Part shown: one piece after another, positions 10,078 through 20,872 of the stretch | Layout of the letters: each line of letters starts with the position of its first letter | Position numbering within the stretch: the stretch's first letter is position 1 | Assembly (NCBI GenBank): GCA_021399435.1 | Contig: JAJTUP010000033.1 | Coordinates: 372,001-436,000, forward strand | Source: Diaporthe sp. PMI_573 | Lineage: Eukaryota; Ascomycota; Sordariomycetes; Diaporthales; Diaporthaceae | DNA length: 64,000 nucleotides | Direction: 5' to 3' | The notes under the pieces: model-generated | Database searches by the model: none | Seen by the model: only the letters and a program-made list of their open reading frames with translations | Told to the model about the DNA's origin: nothing | Made by a program: the position numbers and the translations under genes

Positions 10078-11820
10078 ATGACAAGCACCATGGCAGCCAT
10101 TTTTGAGAAGCTGCCAACATCGCTGCCGACGGCGGACCGGCCTGACTCGATGGCATCTGTCGCTTCGATTCTCACCAACGACTCCGTCGCCACAGACGCT
10201 ACAGAGACCCTGCCTCGGAAACCCTCCTCCGAGGAGTGTCACGATGAGGCAGACGAGGGCGATGATTCACTTGTCTTTGCCATCAGGGCATTGCGCCTGC
10301 TCGATAATCCGCAGTCTGCCGCTACTGAAGCGATCCAGGCCTTCGACCCGAAAGCCAATCTGCATCCGGATCTTGTTCGGCTCCTGGTTGCCGCTGCTAT
10401 GAAGCACCCGGACGTTGCCCAGGGACTGATAGAGCTAGGTCAGAATCTTCACGGTGGTCAGGCTGGTCGTTCAGGGGCCTTGCAGCATCAAGGCGATCCT
10501 CTTTACCAGCAACCGACCGGTGTACTGGACCAAATCAGTATTTCCTCGCTGCTTTCCAGCATCAATGAATCTACAGCCAGGAGAGCGCCTTCTCCAAACA
10601 GGGATACCGCCTCCGCTCCGTCTTTAAAGCGCCGCCTGAGTGTCTTGTCAACGAAAAAGGGGGCAGAGACCCAACAGGCGCCACCCAAGAGGAAAGAGAA
10701 GATCTCAGTGGACACCATCAGGAAAATATGCAAGGCAAACATCAAGGACACCAAAGAAAGCATCGACAAGCTGGAGCAGGCTGACTTCGCCGACGAATTC
10801 CTGAGCGCAGATGAGCTGAAGAGACAGGCAGAGGAGTACCTGGGCCACGAGACTGGGAAATTCGCCCTGTGCCTCGCACTCACTCTGCGCAATGAGGAGC
10901 AGCGATGGGAGAGCGTCACCCATCTCATGGGAACCATGGCCGACAAGCTCAAGATTCTTCTGTCCACAAAGGGCCGATTCAGCCCATCAGGCGACGTTGG
11001 TCTCCCCGGCCAGGACGGATTCGGCATCCGCGACTGCTGGGTCGTCCTCTCGGAGGCCGAACAGGAGAGACTGGCCCTCGACAAGCAGTGGGTGAAGACG
11101 CTCAGGGAGGCGGCACAGGTTGCCCCGCGACACGCAGCCATGGTCTGGGAAATCCTGGAGATGTGCGACAAGATCCAGGAGACTGCCGCGCCCCTGCGGT
11201 CGTCGGAGGAAAAGGCTGGGTGCCGAGATAGCATCGCGGCCCGCCTGGAGGAGAGTTTTGAGCCGCCAGAGACCCCGAAGGCGTCCATAGAGAACAAGGT
11301 GATCAAGCGCCCGGCCATGACAGCGCGCTCCCCAGAGGAGATCACGGACAGGTGGTGCTTTTTTTTCGACCTCCTCGACGAGGAGGCCGCCAGGCGGTGC
11401 TTCCGTGAGCTCAGGCTGCTCCGCCAGCTCTTCAACGCTGCCAAGCAGGCCCCGACCGACCGCATGGCCAACCTGAAGTCGAGAGCGAGGAAGGCGTTTG
11501 CCGAGAAGCAGGACGATGACCTGGAGCGCTGGTTGGACACCAAGTGGGCAATGTCAGCGATGAAGGGGTTCATGATGACCAAGGCTGAGCTGTACGATGT
11601 CGACGGCAGCGCAGACAGCTTGGCCAAACTGGAGAAGCTGGATGACGCGTTCTGCAAGTGCTTCTGGGGATGCCTAGGGTCTGGTGATCACAAACGGTTG
11701 GCACAGGAGGATGGCAAAAAGTGGGTGACGGATATCATGAAGGTCTTCCAGCACAGAAGGAGATATGAGGTGATGTTCAGGCTGAGAGACATTCTTCATT
11801 TTATGCAGTCGAACATGTAA
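10078..11820 (+). CDS. conserved-looking protein of unknown function, 580 aa
   Basis: A long, intronless open frame with clear coding character. ATG at 10078 has a weak context (t at -3); ATG at 10090 (caccATGG) is stronger and would give MAAIFEKLPTSLP, so translation may start there. The frame runs open upstream to 9976 but without an ATG. N-terminal 200 residues are acidic and low in complexity. A basic linker follows near residue 215-235 (APPKRKEKIS), then mostly helical, charged sequence with tryptophan-containing segments (DRWCFFFDLLDEEAA, ERWLDTKWAMSAMKGFM, KKWVTDIMKVFQHRRRYE). No signal peptide or membrane segment is seen. I do not recognise the family; it looks like a fungal-specific intracellular protein. 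Confidence 0.8.
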   Translation: MTSTMAAIFEKLPTSLPTADRPDSMASVASILTNDSVATDATETLPRKPSSEECHDEADEGDDSLVFAIRALRLLDNPQSAATEAIQAFDPKANLHPDLVRLLVAAAMKHPDVAQGLIELGQNLHGGQAGRSGALQHQGDPLYQQPTGVLDQISISSLLSSINESTARRAPSPNRDTASAPSLKRRLSVLSTKKGAETQQAPPKRKEKISVDTIRKICKANIKDTKESIDKLEQADFADEFLSADELKRQAEEYLGHETGKFALCLALTLRNEEQRWESVTHLMGTMADKLKILLSTKGRFSPSGDVGLPGQDGFGIRDCWVVLSEAEQERLALDKQWVKTLREAAQVAPRHAAMVWEILEMCDKIQETAAPLRSSEEKAGCRDSIAARLEESFEPPETPKASIENKVIKRPAMTARSPEEITDRWCFFFDLLDEEAARRCFRELRLLRQLFNAAKQAPTDRMANLKSRARKAFAEKQDDDLERWLDTKWAMSAMKGFMMTKAELYDVDGSADSLAKLEKLDDAFCKCFWGCLGSGDHKRLAQEDGKKWVTDIMKVFQHRRRYEVMFRLRDILHFMQSNM

Positions 11821-13067
11821 ACGGCGATGGAAACTGTAAGATAATTCGTGGTTGGTCTAAGGAAACAGGCAGGCAGAACGAACGAAACATGACAGGATCA
11901 GATAAAGAATTGCTAGTTACCTGATCATCTAATTAAGCGCATCTCGTCCCATACCCAACTGATTGGCATCGTCTGCGGTGAGAAGGGATTTGCGCTGCTT
12001 AGTTAGCTACTGGTATACTCAGGCATGCACACACGTTGATGGCGATGCCACCATCTTATTCTGCTGAAACCGAATATTTGATAACATGATTGCGAAGCAG
12101 TGAAGAGTGCTCCTCATCCATCGTGCTCACTCAGCTTTAAAGCGGGTATACCATTCCGTGGGACACATCTCGGCTCTCTGAATCCGACATGCTGGTAGCA
12201 AAGTTGCAAATAGGCACGCCCCTAGGAAGATCCAACACCATAGAGAAGCATTGGAGCACAGAAAAATACCCTAGAAACATTGAAGTGTAGAAGTGCAAAA
12301 GAGATATTTGACAAGACCCTGGCCAGAAACACCGCGACCGTCCTGATTCGTTTGGTCATTTGGCAGACAACTCGAGGCTAGGAACCCTGACTACAGACCT
12401 TATTTTACAAGTGCCGATACCAGAATGACTGGGATTGCCGAGGGTTTCACGTAGCAAGAGGGATGAACGTATACTCACCTGCATGTAACCTGCATGTAAC
12501 CTGCCCTATGCCGGGTATCCAGTCAGGACTGCTCCTGATCGAGCCTATCTTCAGTTGTTGCTGTCGCACACTGGCGATGTTTCGGATGGATGCACGGGTT
12601 TGCTACGACTCGGAAATAGATTGGAAGGTGGAACGTCTGTCCTTGTGTACATTGCGTACACATAGGCGAGACATGTTGGTGATGTGACGATGTGGCCCGG
12701 TGCTTGGGGAGCAACGGGTTCAGCCAAAGATGTACACCTGTTAACGTGGGATCGTGAATGCACAGAGGCGAGCACACAGCGCTAACAGACAATATCCCGA
12801 GACTGAGGCCACGGGCGGGCCAGGCAGGATATGGCAGACTGAAACAGGGATGCCCACTTTTGACGTGCTATCTATTACGGGGTGGGGTGAGGGAACCCCA
12901 CTCTCAGCCTGCCAGCATACACAGTAGTTGAACAAGCTTCTTCGACGGACTCAACCGCCAGATACCTCCCACACATACAAGCGGCCTCTATCTCCTGCAT
13001 ACCTCCCTGAAGCTCCAGCACAGCCTCCTTCTTCCACTTCCGGCAACACACTCTCACCAGACAGACC
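11821..13067. other. intergenic, 1.25 kb
   Basis: No gene seen. The last 140 bases, pyrimidine- and CA-rich, are probably the 5' UTR of the calmodulin-like gene. A short direct repeat of cctgcatgtaa occurs at 12479-12500. Confidence 0.55.
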
Positions 13068-13987
13068 ATGGTTGGTGGTGACCCCCCTCCCCCCAGCGCA
13101 CGCTCTGCGCGAGGCTCTGCGCCGGCCCAGCTCCTTGACTGACCGCATCGTCCGATCACAGGCCGAACAGGGGCAGCTCTCCGAGGAGCAGATCGAAAGC
13201 TTCAAGGAGGCTTTCTTGGTTTTTGTTAGTCCCACGCACATACCAGCTCCCCTCGGCCTTGCCTTACTGTCTAACGTGTACTTTTTACTGACGGCTCGAC
13301 CAATCTGTCCTCACTCTAGGACAAGGATGGCAACGGTCAGTCTCTGGCGGCTATCTCAGTCACGGCGGATGACACCAACAGATTCCCCGCGTGTGCACGC
13401 AACGGCCGTACTGAACGTGAGCTGATCGGGCGTGTTCCACAGGTGAGATCACCAAGGAGGAGCTCGGAACAATCATGCGTTCCCTTGGTTTGAACCCCAC
13501 CGATGGCGAGCTCCAAGACATGGTCGACGAGGTCGATGTCGACAAGAACGGCACTATCGACTTCAAGGGTACGCAGCCTCTTGCAACTACGCTCCGGCTG
13601 TTTACGTACTGACAGGTGGCACGCAGAGTTCTTGGCCCTGATGTCACACAAGGTCCAGGACGTGGACCCAGAGCAGGAGCTCCGAGAGGCGTTCAAGGTG
13701 AGCGGTTTCGAAGCACAGCTGTAAGCCCTGACGGACATATGACTGACCGCGAGCTCCAGGTCTTTGATCGCGATGGCACCGGCACCATTTCAAAGGACGA
13801 GCTCAGATCGGTCATGAAGTCGATCGGCGAGAGCCTTACTGAGGCTGAGATCGACGAGATGCTTCACTTTGCTGACTCAGATGGAAGCGGTACCATAGAC
13901 TGTAAGTTCCAAGGAGACCTTATTCGCGATTGGGGGCTCACCAGGATCATAGTCAACGAGTTTGTCCAAATCATGAACCAAAAGTAA
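13068..13987 (+). CDS. calmodulin-like EF-hand protein, 7 exons
   Basis: 151 residues from exons 13068-13070, 13162-13224, 13320-13335, 13443-13568, 13627-13697, 13760-13901 and 13953-13987; the sum is in frame. The first exon is the ATG alone and the third has only 16 nt, an architecture recalling calmodulin genes of ascomycetes. Four canonical EF-hand loops are visible: [36 protein letters not shown] and [12 protein letters not shown], so four calcium sites are likely. The domain order, spacing and length match calmodulin. But the sequence is clearly more divergent than the almost invariant fungal calmodulin (linker [17 protein letters not shown] in place of ARKMKDTDSEEEIREAF), so it is probably a paralogue and not the essential gene. 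Donor of intron 1 is the less usual GTTGGT. Product acts as a cytosolic calcium sensor; partners unknown. Confidence 0.88.
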
Positions 13988-14513
13988 AGGGTTCAATTTG
14001 TACTGGAGGAGGTCGGGTCTGAGAGGGGAGTACCGAGCAACAACGAGTACAGACCACCGCGGTCAGGGTCTATGCTCCTGCATTATGCAACAGCCAGTTT
14101 CTAGTCCAGAGGCGATCCACAAAAAACGATCATCCATTTACGCGCAGCAATCAATGTCTGAATGATATCGAAAAACGGGTTGGTAACAGGCAGCTGTGTT
14201 CGAAGAGGGGACGGTTTCCCAGCTCCTCCCTTGTGACATGAGTGCAACCTTTATCCTTGACCTCACGATCGCATCAAAGGCGACGATAATTGGCTGGACT
14301 GCACTGGGTCATACAAGACGACGTACAATCGGCTCAACGACCGCCACCACGGACGGTCGCACGTAGGTCTGTCCAGGCAAGTGCATATTTGAGTGAATCC
14401 TGAATTTCTATCGCCACTACACTGAAGTCTGAAGAAAAGCAAACTCCGCCTGAACGCCGTTGCATGCTGATACATGAAGTGATTTGAATTTTGTTCCACC
14501 CATGACACATCGC
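13988..14513. other. convergent 3' intergenic, 0.5 kb
   Basis: Shared 3' flank of the calmodulin-like gene (+) and the isovaleryl-CoA dehydrogenase gene (-). Nothing beyond UTR-like sequence is seen. Confidence 0.5.
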
Positions 14514-15929
14514 TCACACTGAGTAACTGGCGTACTCTCTGTTGAAGACACGGCCGATGACCATACGCCTCACCTCAGAGGTACCAGCGCCAATCTCGTA
14601 TAGTTTTGCACTGTGGCATGTAGGTCAGTACGAACACCCACGATGGGTAAGGAAACCCGGTGGGGGGGGGGGGTCGTTGGGATATGGGTGGCTGGGCAGG
14701 ACTTACTCTCTCAATATCCTGGAAGCTGGCATTTCTTCCACATAGCCCATACCACCAAGCACCTGTATACAGTCCAGGCCACATTCAGTAGCCCTCTCCG
14801 CGGCGTACAGTATAGCACCAGCACAGTCTTGAGTCTTGATGATACCCTCCTCATCGACGACCCTTGCAGTAGCGTACGTGTAAGCCTTGCTGACCTGTAG
14901 CTTGGTGTACATGTCGGCCAGCTTGCCGTGGATGGCTTGGAACGTGCCGATGGGCTGGCCGAACTGCTTCCGCGCGTGCACGAACGGCAGGGCAACGTCG
15001 AGCGCCGCCTGCATCAGGCCCAATGGACCAGCGCTGAGCACAAGCCTCTCCAGGTCGAGGCCCTCCATCAACACGCGCACGCCGCCGTTGATCTTGCCAA
15101 GGATGTTCGCCTCGGGAACGAAGACATTGTCGAAGACCAGCTCGCCCGTGTTGCTGCCCCTCATGCCCATCTTGTCGAGCTTGCGCGCGCAGGCGAAGCC
15201 CTCTGACCCTCTCGTCTCGACGATGAAGGCCGTGATGCCCTTGCTTGCAGCGTCAGGCTCCGTCTTGGCGTACACGACGATGTAGTCTGCGTCGGGCCCG
15301 TTCGTGATCCACATCTTGGAGCCGTTGAGGATGTAGCCCCCGTCCACCTTCTTGGCCGTGGTCCGCATGGACACGACGTCCGAGCCCGCGCTGCTCTCGC
15401 TCATGGCCAGCGCGCCGACCTTGTCGCCGGATATCAGGCCGGGGAGGTACCTGGCCTTCTGTTCCGGCGAGCCGTTCAGCTGCAGCTGGTTGACGCACAG
15501 CTGGCTGTGCGCCGCGTAGGACAGCGCGATGGACCCGGAGGCGCGGCTCAGCTCTTCCATGACGATGCAGTGTGCTTGGTACCCCAGCGCCAGCCCTCCG
15601 ACGTCCTCGTCTGCCGTGATCCCCAGGAAGCCCGCCTCGCCCAGCTTCCCCCACATGTCCGGGGGGAAGGCGTTGCTCTGGTCAGTGGTGGCGGCCACCT
15701 CTGGGGTGATCTCGCGCCTCGTGAACTCCTGGACGCGCTCGCGTAGCTCTTCGAGGTCGGCTTGCGTGGGAGGCACGAAGCCCTGCGGGTGCTTGGAGGT
15801 CGAGGCCCATCGTCGGTATTCGGGGACTGCTGCTGTTCTGCGGCGGGTTGCAAGGGTCGATGGCGGCGGTGCCTTGGGGAGGGTTCGCGCTGGTCGGGCC
15901 AGGCGGCCAAGTACTCTCGTGCCCGACAT
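14514..15929 (-). CDS. ivdA: isovaleryl-CoA dehydrogenase, mitochondrial
   Basis: 439-residue acyl-CoA dehydrogenase converting isovaleryl-CoA to 3-methylcrotonyl-CoA in mitochondrial leucine breakdown, with FAD. Exons 15929-14707 and 14610-14514 are joined over a 96 bp intron containing a C-run on the sense strand (G-run on +); the junction codes [17 protein letters not shown]. Residues 1-45 are Arg/Ser/Ala-rich with hardly any acidic residue, a mitochondrial presequence. Family landmarks follow: [83 protein letters not shown] (position of the IVD catalytic Glu near [12 protein letters not shown] [10 protein letters not shown]), and QVLGGMGY. It is transcribed divergently from the carboxylase beta-subunit gene, which carries out the next step of the same pathway. 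Confidence 0.95.
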
Positions 15930-16259
15930 GTTTACTAAGGAGTGGTAGGTTGACTGTCAACAAGGTGAAGGGGGACCATTGCGAACTCCAAGAGTTTGGA
16001 AGGGGGTCGTCGTCGTTGGCCGTCGCATTGCTTCGGCCCAAGATGGCCGGTACGCCCCCGGATTCCAATTGCGGTTGTGGGCGCTTAAACGCGGGCCGAG
16101 GCACCAAGACATCCGATCCATGGAAGACCAACTCACGTCAGGCATTTGTCCCTCGCTTCTCCCATCCCCAGCTGCGCCCCGTCCTCGATGCTGTTGTCGC
16201 GAACGTGATCTCGCCTTCTCGACAGAGAGATCACCAGTCTGCAGCACCTCGCGAGCACG
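15930..16259. promoter_or_regulatory. bidirectional promoter between ivdA and mccB
   Basis: 330 bp separating two divergently transcribed leucine-degradation genes, so common control is likely. A perfect 13 bp palindrome GTTGACTGTCAAC lies at 15949-15961, 20 bp before the ivdA start, and a CCAAT element lies near the middle (ttccaattgcgg). The role of either is inferred only. Confidence 0.5.
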
Positions 16260-18212
16260 ATGTCGTCGATGCGGAGCTCAAGGTCAGGTCTGATCCCTCG
16301 ATTGGCCCGCTCATTACCCCGGACTCGGCTCCAGATCCACCCTCGTCCTCGCCCGGGGCTCCCATGCCAACGACGACCCGCCGTCCCCATACTCCCCACG
16401 GGGAACGGGAGCAAGCGAACCATCGCCACCTTCACGCCCCCGTACCAGTCACAAGCAATCTCCACGATCCAGTCCGCCATAGACACGAGCAGCGATGAGT
16501 TCAAGGAGAATCAACTGGCCATGGACGAGGCAATGGCCCGCCTGACCGAGCTCACGCGCAAGGTCCAGCAGGGCGGGCCGCAGAAGGCGAGGGAGAAGCA
16601 CCTGGCGAGGAAGAAGATGCTTCCCCGGGACAGGGTCACGGCGCTGATAGACCCGGGCACCACCTTCATGGAGCTGGGCGGGCTGGCTGGCCACGAGCTG
16701 TACCCGGAGGCTGAAGTGCCTGCCGGAGGCATCATCACGGGTGTGGGTGTCGTAGAGGGGGTCACATGCGTTATTGTTGCCAATGACAGCACTGTCAAGG
16801 GCGGCACGTACTATCCCATCACCGTGAAAAAGCATCTGAGGGCGCAGGCTGTCGCCCACGAGAACAGGCTACCGTAGGCGCCCGCCCTGCCCCCTTCTAC
16901 CTGGTGCTTCTGATGCAAGAAGCGCATGCGACTTTCCCTCGTGCTGATTCTGACTTTGTGATGTCGCGCAGTTGTATCTATCTCGTGGACTCCGGCGGCG
17001 CAAACCTGCCTCACCAGTCCGATGTCTTCCCAGACCGCGAACATTTCGGCCGCATCTTCTACAACCAAGCACGTATGTCTGCGGCTGGAATCCCGCAGAT
17101 ATCCGTCGTCATGGGACCGTGTACAGCAGGAGGCGCCTACGTCCCCGCCATGTCTGACGAGAGCATCATCGTACAGGAGCAAGGGCACATCTTCCTCGCA
17201 GGCCCACCCTTGGTCAAAGCTGCCACGGGAGAGTCAGTCAGCGCAGAAGAGCTGGGCGGCGGCAAGATGCACTCGAGCGTCTCAGGTGTGACCGACTACC
17301 TGGCAGTGGACGATGCGCATGCACTCGTGCTAGCCAGACGGTGCGTCAGTAATCTGAACTGGCCTCACAAGACAGGCCCACCACAACAGAAGGAAGAATT
17401 CTCCGAGCCCCTGTACTCCCCGACAGAGCTATTAGGCATAGCATCCACCAATCTCCGCAAGCCGCTTCCAATCCACGAGGTGATAGCCCGGGTGGTGGAC
17501 GGTTCGGCTTTTGCCGAATTCAAGCGTGACTATGGGACGACACTGGTGACGGGATTTGCGAATATCTACGGCCAACAGGTTGGCATCGTTGCTAACAACG
17601 GAATCCTGTTCTCCTCTTCTGCTCTGAAAGGAGCGCACTTCATCGAACTCTGTAGCCAGCGAGGTATCCCGCTCGTCTTCCTGCAGAACATCAGCGGGTT
17701 CATGGTCGGCACTGACGCGGAAAGGGAAGGCATCGCAAAGAACGGCGCGAAGCTCGTCACCGCGGTGGCTTGCGCCGACGTGCCCAAACTCACAGTCGTG
17801 GTGGGCGGCAGCTATGGTGCTGGCAACTACGGCATGTGTGGGAGGGCATATTCGCCTAGGTTCCTATGGATGTGGCCCAACGCAAGAATTGGTGTCATGG
17901 GCGGTGAGCAGCTGGCAGCAGTGATGGAGACCGTGGGCAAGACCGTGGATACGGGTCTCAAGGAGAGGATAGAGAAGGAGAGTGATGCTGTCTACTCGAG
18001 CGCGAGGTTATGGGTGAGTCATCTTCCGGTTACCTCCTGCGGCCCCAGACTGCAAATACCCCGACACTGACTGAACCTGGTATAAACAGGACGATGGAGT
18101 CATCCCACCACAACATACGAGGCGATACCTAGGACTGGGGTTGCGGGCTGCCCTGTCCGGCCGGAACGAAGTCAGACCTGGCGATACAAAGTTTGGCGTC
18201 TTCCGAATGTAG
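16260..18212 (+). CDS. mccB: methylcrotonoyl-CoA carboxylase beta subunit
   Basis: 592 residues from exons 16260-16873, 16972-18013 and 18090-18212. The protein is the carboxyltransferase subunit that carboxylates 3-methylcrotonyl-CoA in the mitochondrial matrix. The N-terminus is Arg/Pro-rich, a mitochondrial presequence. Then come the carboxyltransferase N-half ([53 protein letters not shown]), the intron-spanning [34 protein letters not shown], and the C-half ([66 protein letters not shown]), ending DTKFGVFRM. These residues distinguish MCC beta from propionyl-CoA carboxylase. The biotin-bearing alpha subunit gene, often clustered with these two in other filamentous fungi, is not in the window. 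Confidence 0.95.
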
Positions 18213-19098
18213 TTGCAAATTATAACTCGAATTGACGAGACTTCTTGACTGCGTCTTGTTCTCATCTCTATGCCCGTTTCGAGGTGTATTTCTGCGTGAG
18301 CGCTTGATTCATTTTCACCAAGACCAAGGAGCGATGGTCGCACATGGGAAGATGCCACTATATTCGTCATCAGGATACAGCACCAACATAGCAAACTGGA
18401 ACAAGGCGAGCTAGCAGGCACCTACAAAGAGCTCAAGGGAAGTGCGCAGGAAGGGAACAAGCTTTGTGTTCAGCTCATGACTGGGAACCAATACAGCCAT
18501 CTCGAGCAAACCAGCCGTCGACCCTTGGAGCTTCAGTACACCATAGAATGAGTATCACTGTGCATTCTCAAGTCATTCCATCCACAGCACCGAGAACCTC
18601 AAATTCAACCAACAACCCTACAGCTCCTCAGCTCCCTTGTCATCATGTGTCATTTCACATACCACTGGAGAGTTTGCAGGCTTTGCGACAAGCTAGAAGG
18701 GCACACAATCCCTGTCCCTTCTCGGCTGGAAAACGTTCCTTGCCCTTGGGTGAGACACCGCCGTGTAAGACCGATGAAGTGCCTATACAGACGTGAGGAG
18801 TGGCCTGGCCAACGGATAATGAGCCGACCTTGCGAAGAATGATAGCAGGTGCAAGAGAGATCAACAGCCGTGGTTGAGCGATGGCTCGAGCGAGAAGCGA
18901 TTTGGCGAGAACAGAACCCGCTGGAGGTCAGGGAAGGCCAGGATATCCCGATAGCGGAACGTGGCCCCATACATGTCGTGGTCGTTTCAGGAGAAGCGGA
19001 ATTGAACGATCTAGGGCTTCTCAATTTCTACCTCTAGTCCGTGCCAGAATGTGAACTTAGCAAAGGGTAAATAGTAGATGAGGCAACTATCCATACCA
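18213..19098. other. intergenic, 0.9 kb
   Basis: 3' flanks of mccB (+) and the cupin gene (-). Contains one short Cys-rich open frame listed separately; otherwise nothing recognised. Confidence 0.5.
18645..18842 (+). CDS. possible small Cys-rich protein, 65 aa
   Basis: An ATG-initiated frame starting MCHFTYHWRVCRLCDK with six cysteines and many basic residues. Fungi have many short proteins opening MC followed by spaced Cys and His, but I cannot tie this one to a defined family. A second, overlapping-region frame (18849-19037) continues with protein-like, charged sequence, so the real gene could be longer with a break or an intron near 18843. Weakly supported. Confidence 0.28.
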   Translation: MCHFTYHWRVCRLCDKLEGHTIPVPSRLENVPCPWVRHRRVRPMKCLYRREEWPGQRIMSRPCEE

Positions 19099-19751
19099 CT
19101 AGCCACTCTTCGCGTCATATTCCTCCTGACTGACCTCCTCCATCCACTGGTATGTGTTAGTCACCTGCTGCGGATCTTAAAGTGGCGTGTTCTGGAGTGT
19201 TCCAACACATGAAACCCAGAGATCGCAAATGAGGAGAATGGTACGAACGGTTGTCTTTCCGAGGCTGATTGCAAGATGCATCATCATGCTGCCTTTATCC
19301 GCGCCGTGCCAATGGACCGTCCCAGCCGGGCATTGTACAATGTCGCCCACGCTGATGCGCTCTGGCTTCCCGCCCTTATCGCACACCCAACCACTTCCAG
19401 CCTTCACCTCGAGTATCTGCCCGTTCTCGTGATGGTGCCAGTACGTCCTAGCACCGGGGAGGAACGTAACGTGATTGCACATAATGCCGTCTACGGGCCC
19501 GGCGAGCTTGTCCATCCTGAAGGACAACGGTCAGCCATGATTTTGTAGGTGGCTCAAGGATAATAATTTGGAAGCGGGGTGGGGGGGGGAGGGGATTCCA
19601 AATCAGCCTGCGGAGGTGTTTTGACATCATTGTTGGACAACATTGATTGCACTCACCAGACATCTCCAGTAAAGGTATTGGCAGCTTTGACTGTGCTCTG
19701 AGCCCCATTGTTTCCCCCGCCGGTCGAATTACGAACAATAGTACAGGGCAT
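19099..19751 (-). CDS. single-domain cupin protein
   Basis: 136 residues from exons 19751-19657, 19516-19249 and 19146-19099. Cupin motif 1 is visible as YWHHHENGQILEVKAGSG and motif 2 as GDIVQCPAGTVHWHGADKG, giving the His/Glu metal ligands of a small beta-barrel. Members of this group are bacterial-like dioxygenase, isomerase or tautomerase proteins. The exact substrate cannot be read from sequence. No signal peptide. Intron 1 is 140 bp and contains a poly-C stretch on the sense strand. Intron 2 (19147-19248) is an ILE-B copy, and the exon after it codes WMEEVSQEEYDAKSG, the usual C-terminal tail of such cupins, which confirms the splice. It is the first of five minus-strand genes running to 33.3 kb. 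Confidence 0.85.
19147..19248 (-). repeat. ILE-B copy 1, repeated intron (102 bp)
   Basis: Second intron of the cupin gene. Sense strand begins gttcgtacc (a poor donor) and ends taacacataccag. It aligns with the introns at 25270-25374 and 30544-30648 over its full length. Shared blocks include tttcatg, ttggaac, ccagaa and the branch region gactaac. Confidence 0.82.
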
Positions 19752-20872
19752 CCTGATGTGTAAAGAATTAGAGAACTTGTAGTTCATAGGTTACGAGGTC
19801 AAAGTTTCGCTGGCCAACTCACACCAGCTTTTGTCGAGGTGAACGTCGGAGATATCGAAGATCCGGACTTGCTGCGGGGAAGAACAATCTACTGCTCCTC
19901 GGTTCGCTGCTGCCCGCACTCTCAAACGACGACCTTTCTCAGTAGTGGAAAATATTAGCATCATGTCGTGGCGGTCTTTGCTCGTGCGGACTGGTGGTAA
20001 GTTGTCCACGGAAAAGGCGTCTCATTATGTAGAGCCATATTAGGTATGATGCAACGATCACACCATCGACAATGAGCATCGTTGTGGCTGCAATACCCCA
20101 ATCCATGTTTTTGTATGTATGATGAGATGATCTTTAGCGATACAAGCTTGATGGGTATTTGGTACTTGGGCAAGCAATATTGAAGCGTCTCGGGAATTGA
20201 GGGTTTGGGTGTAAATATTTCATGTCTTTAAGGCCTCGCCCAGATGTCTTTCGAGGCTCACTGATCTAAAAATTGATTTGTATTCGACTGCGTGCTGGCT
20301 TCAGGGTCACAACCGGCAAATGAGATGAATCAGGCAGTGGAACATAGGCCTGCAATAGGTGACCGACCAAAGTCTTGGACACTCATGACCCATGTTCACT
20401 CACTGCGTGGGTTTCATCTCGTTTGCCACAGCTTGCCTCGTCACGAACCCGCGAGGCCGCTAGAGAAGGGGGAAAGTTGTACTACATTTCAAATTAGCTT
20501 TCGTGGTGCCTACTTTACGAAAACGACGACGGAGGTAGACTCATCACCGAGCTGTATAAATCTGAATTGCACAAGATACTCTGCCAAAGACGAAAGGAAA
20601 AACAGGAAGAGGAAAATAAATCTGTTCATCAGGTCCGTGCGCGGGCCTGCTACGTTGCCTAACTACAATAGAAGATTTTGTGACGCACAATTCCTTGGCA
20701 ATGTCTGCGTATCCAGTTGTCTAGGTGACTGACGAAAGCCAGGTAGGAAGGAACATGGCTGGATATTGGTTCAGTTTATCTAATGTACAAGGCTGGTATT
20801 AATGTCCAGATCCCGAAGCTCCGAACTAAATCCTGGTTCTGTGCTCGATGCCATACGGGTATGGTTTCCCCT
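19752..20872. other. intergenic, 1.1 kb
   Basis: Promoter side of the cupin gene and 3' flank of the MFS gene. No gene supported; the short frames present have no motif. Confidence 0.5.

Noticed and set aside
10503..11657. 384-residue open frame on the minus strand
   Set aside because: Antisense shadow of the long plus-strand gene at 10078-11820; composition is serine-rich low complexity without motifs.
12928..13425. 165-residue frame overlapping the calmodulin-like gene
   Set aside because: It reads through introns 1 and 2 of that gene in one frame; the spliced EF-hand model is far better supported.
14662..14673. G-run inside the ivdA intron, and similar poly-C/G runs near 2665, 2925, 19580, 46105 and 49010
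   Set aside because: Homopolymer tracts are common in this window and show no element structure.
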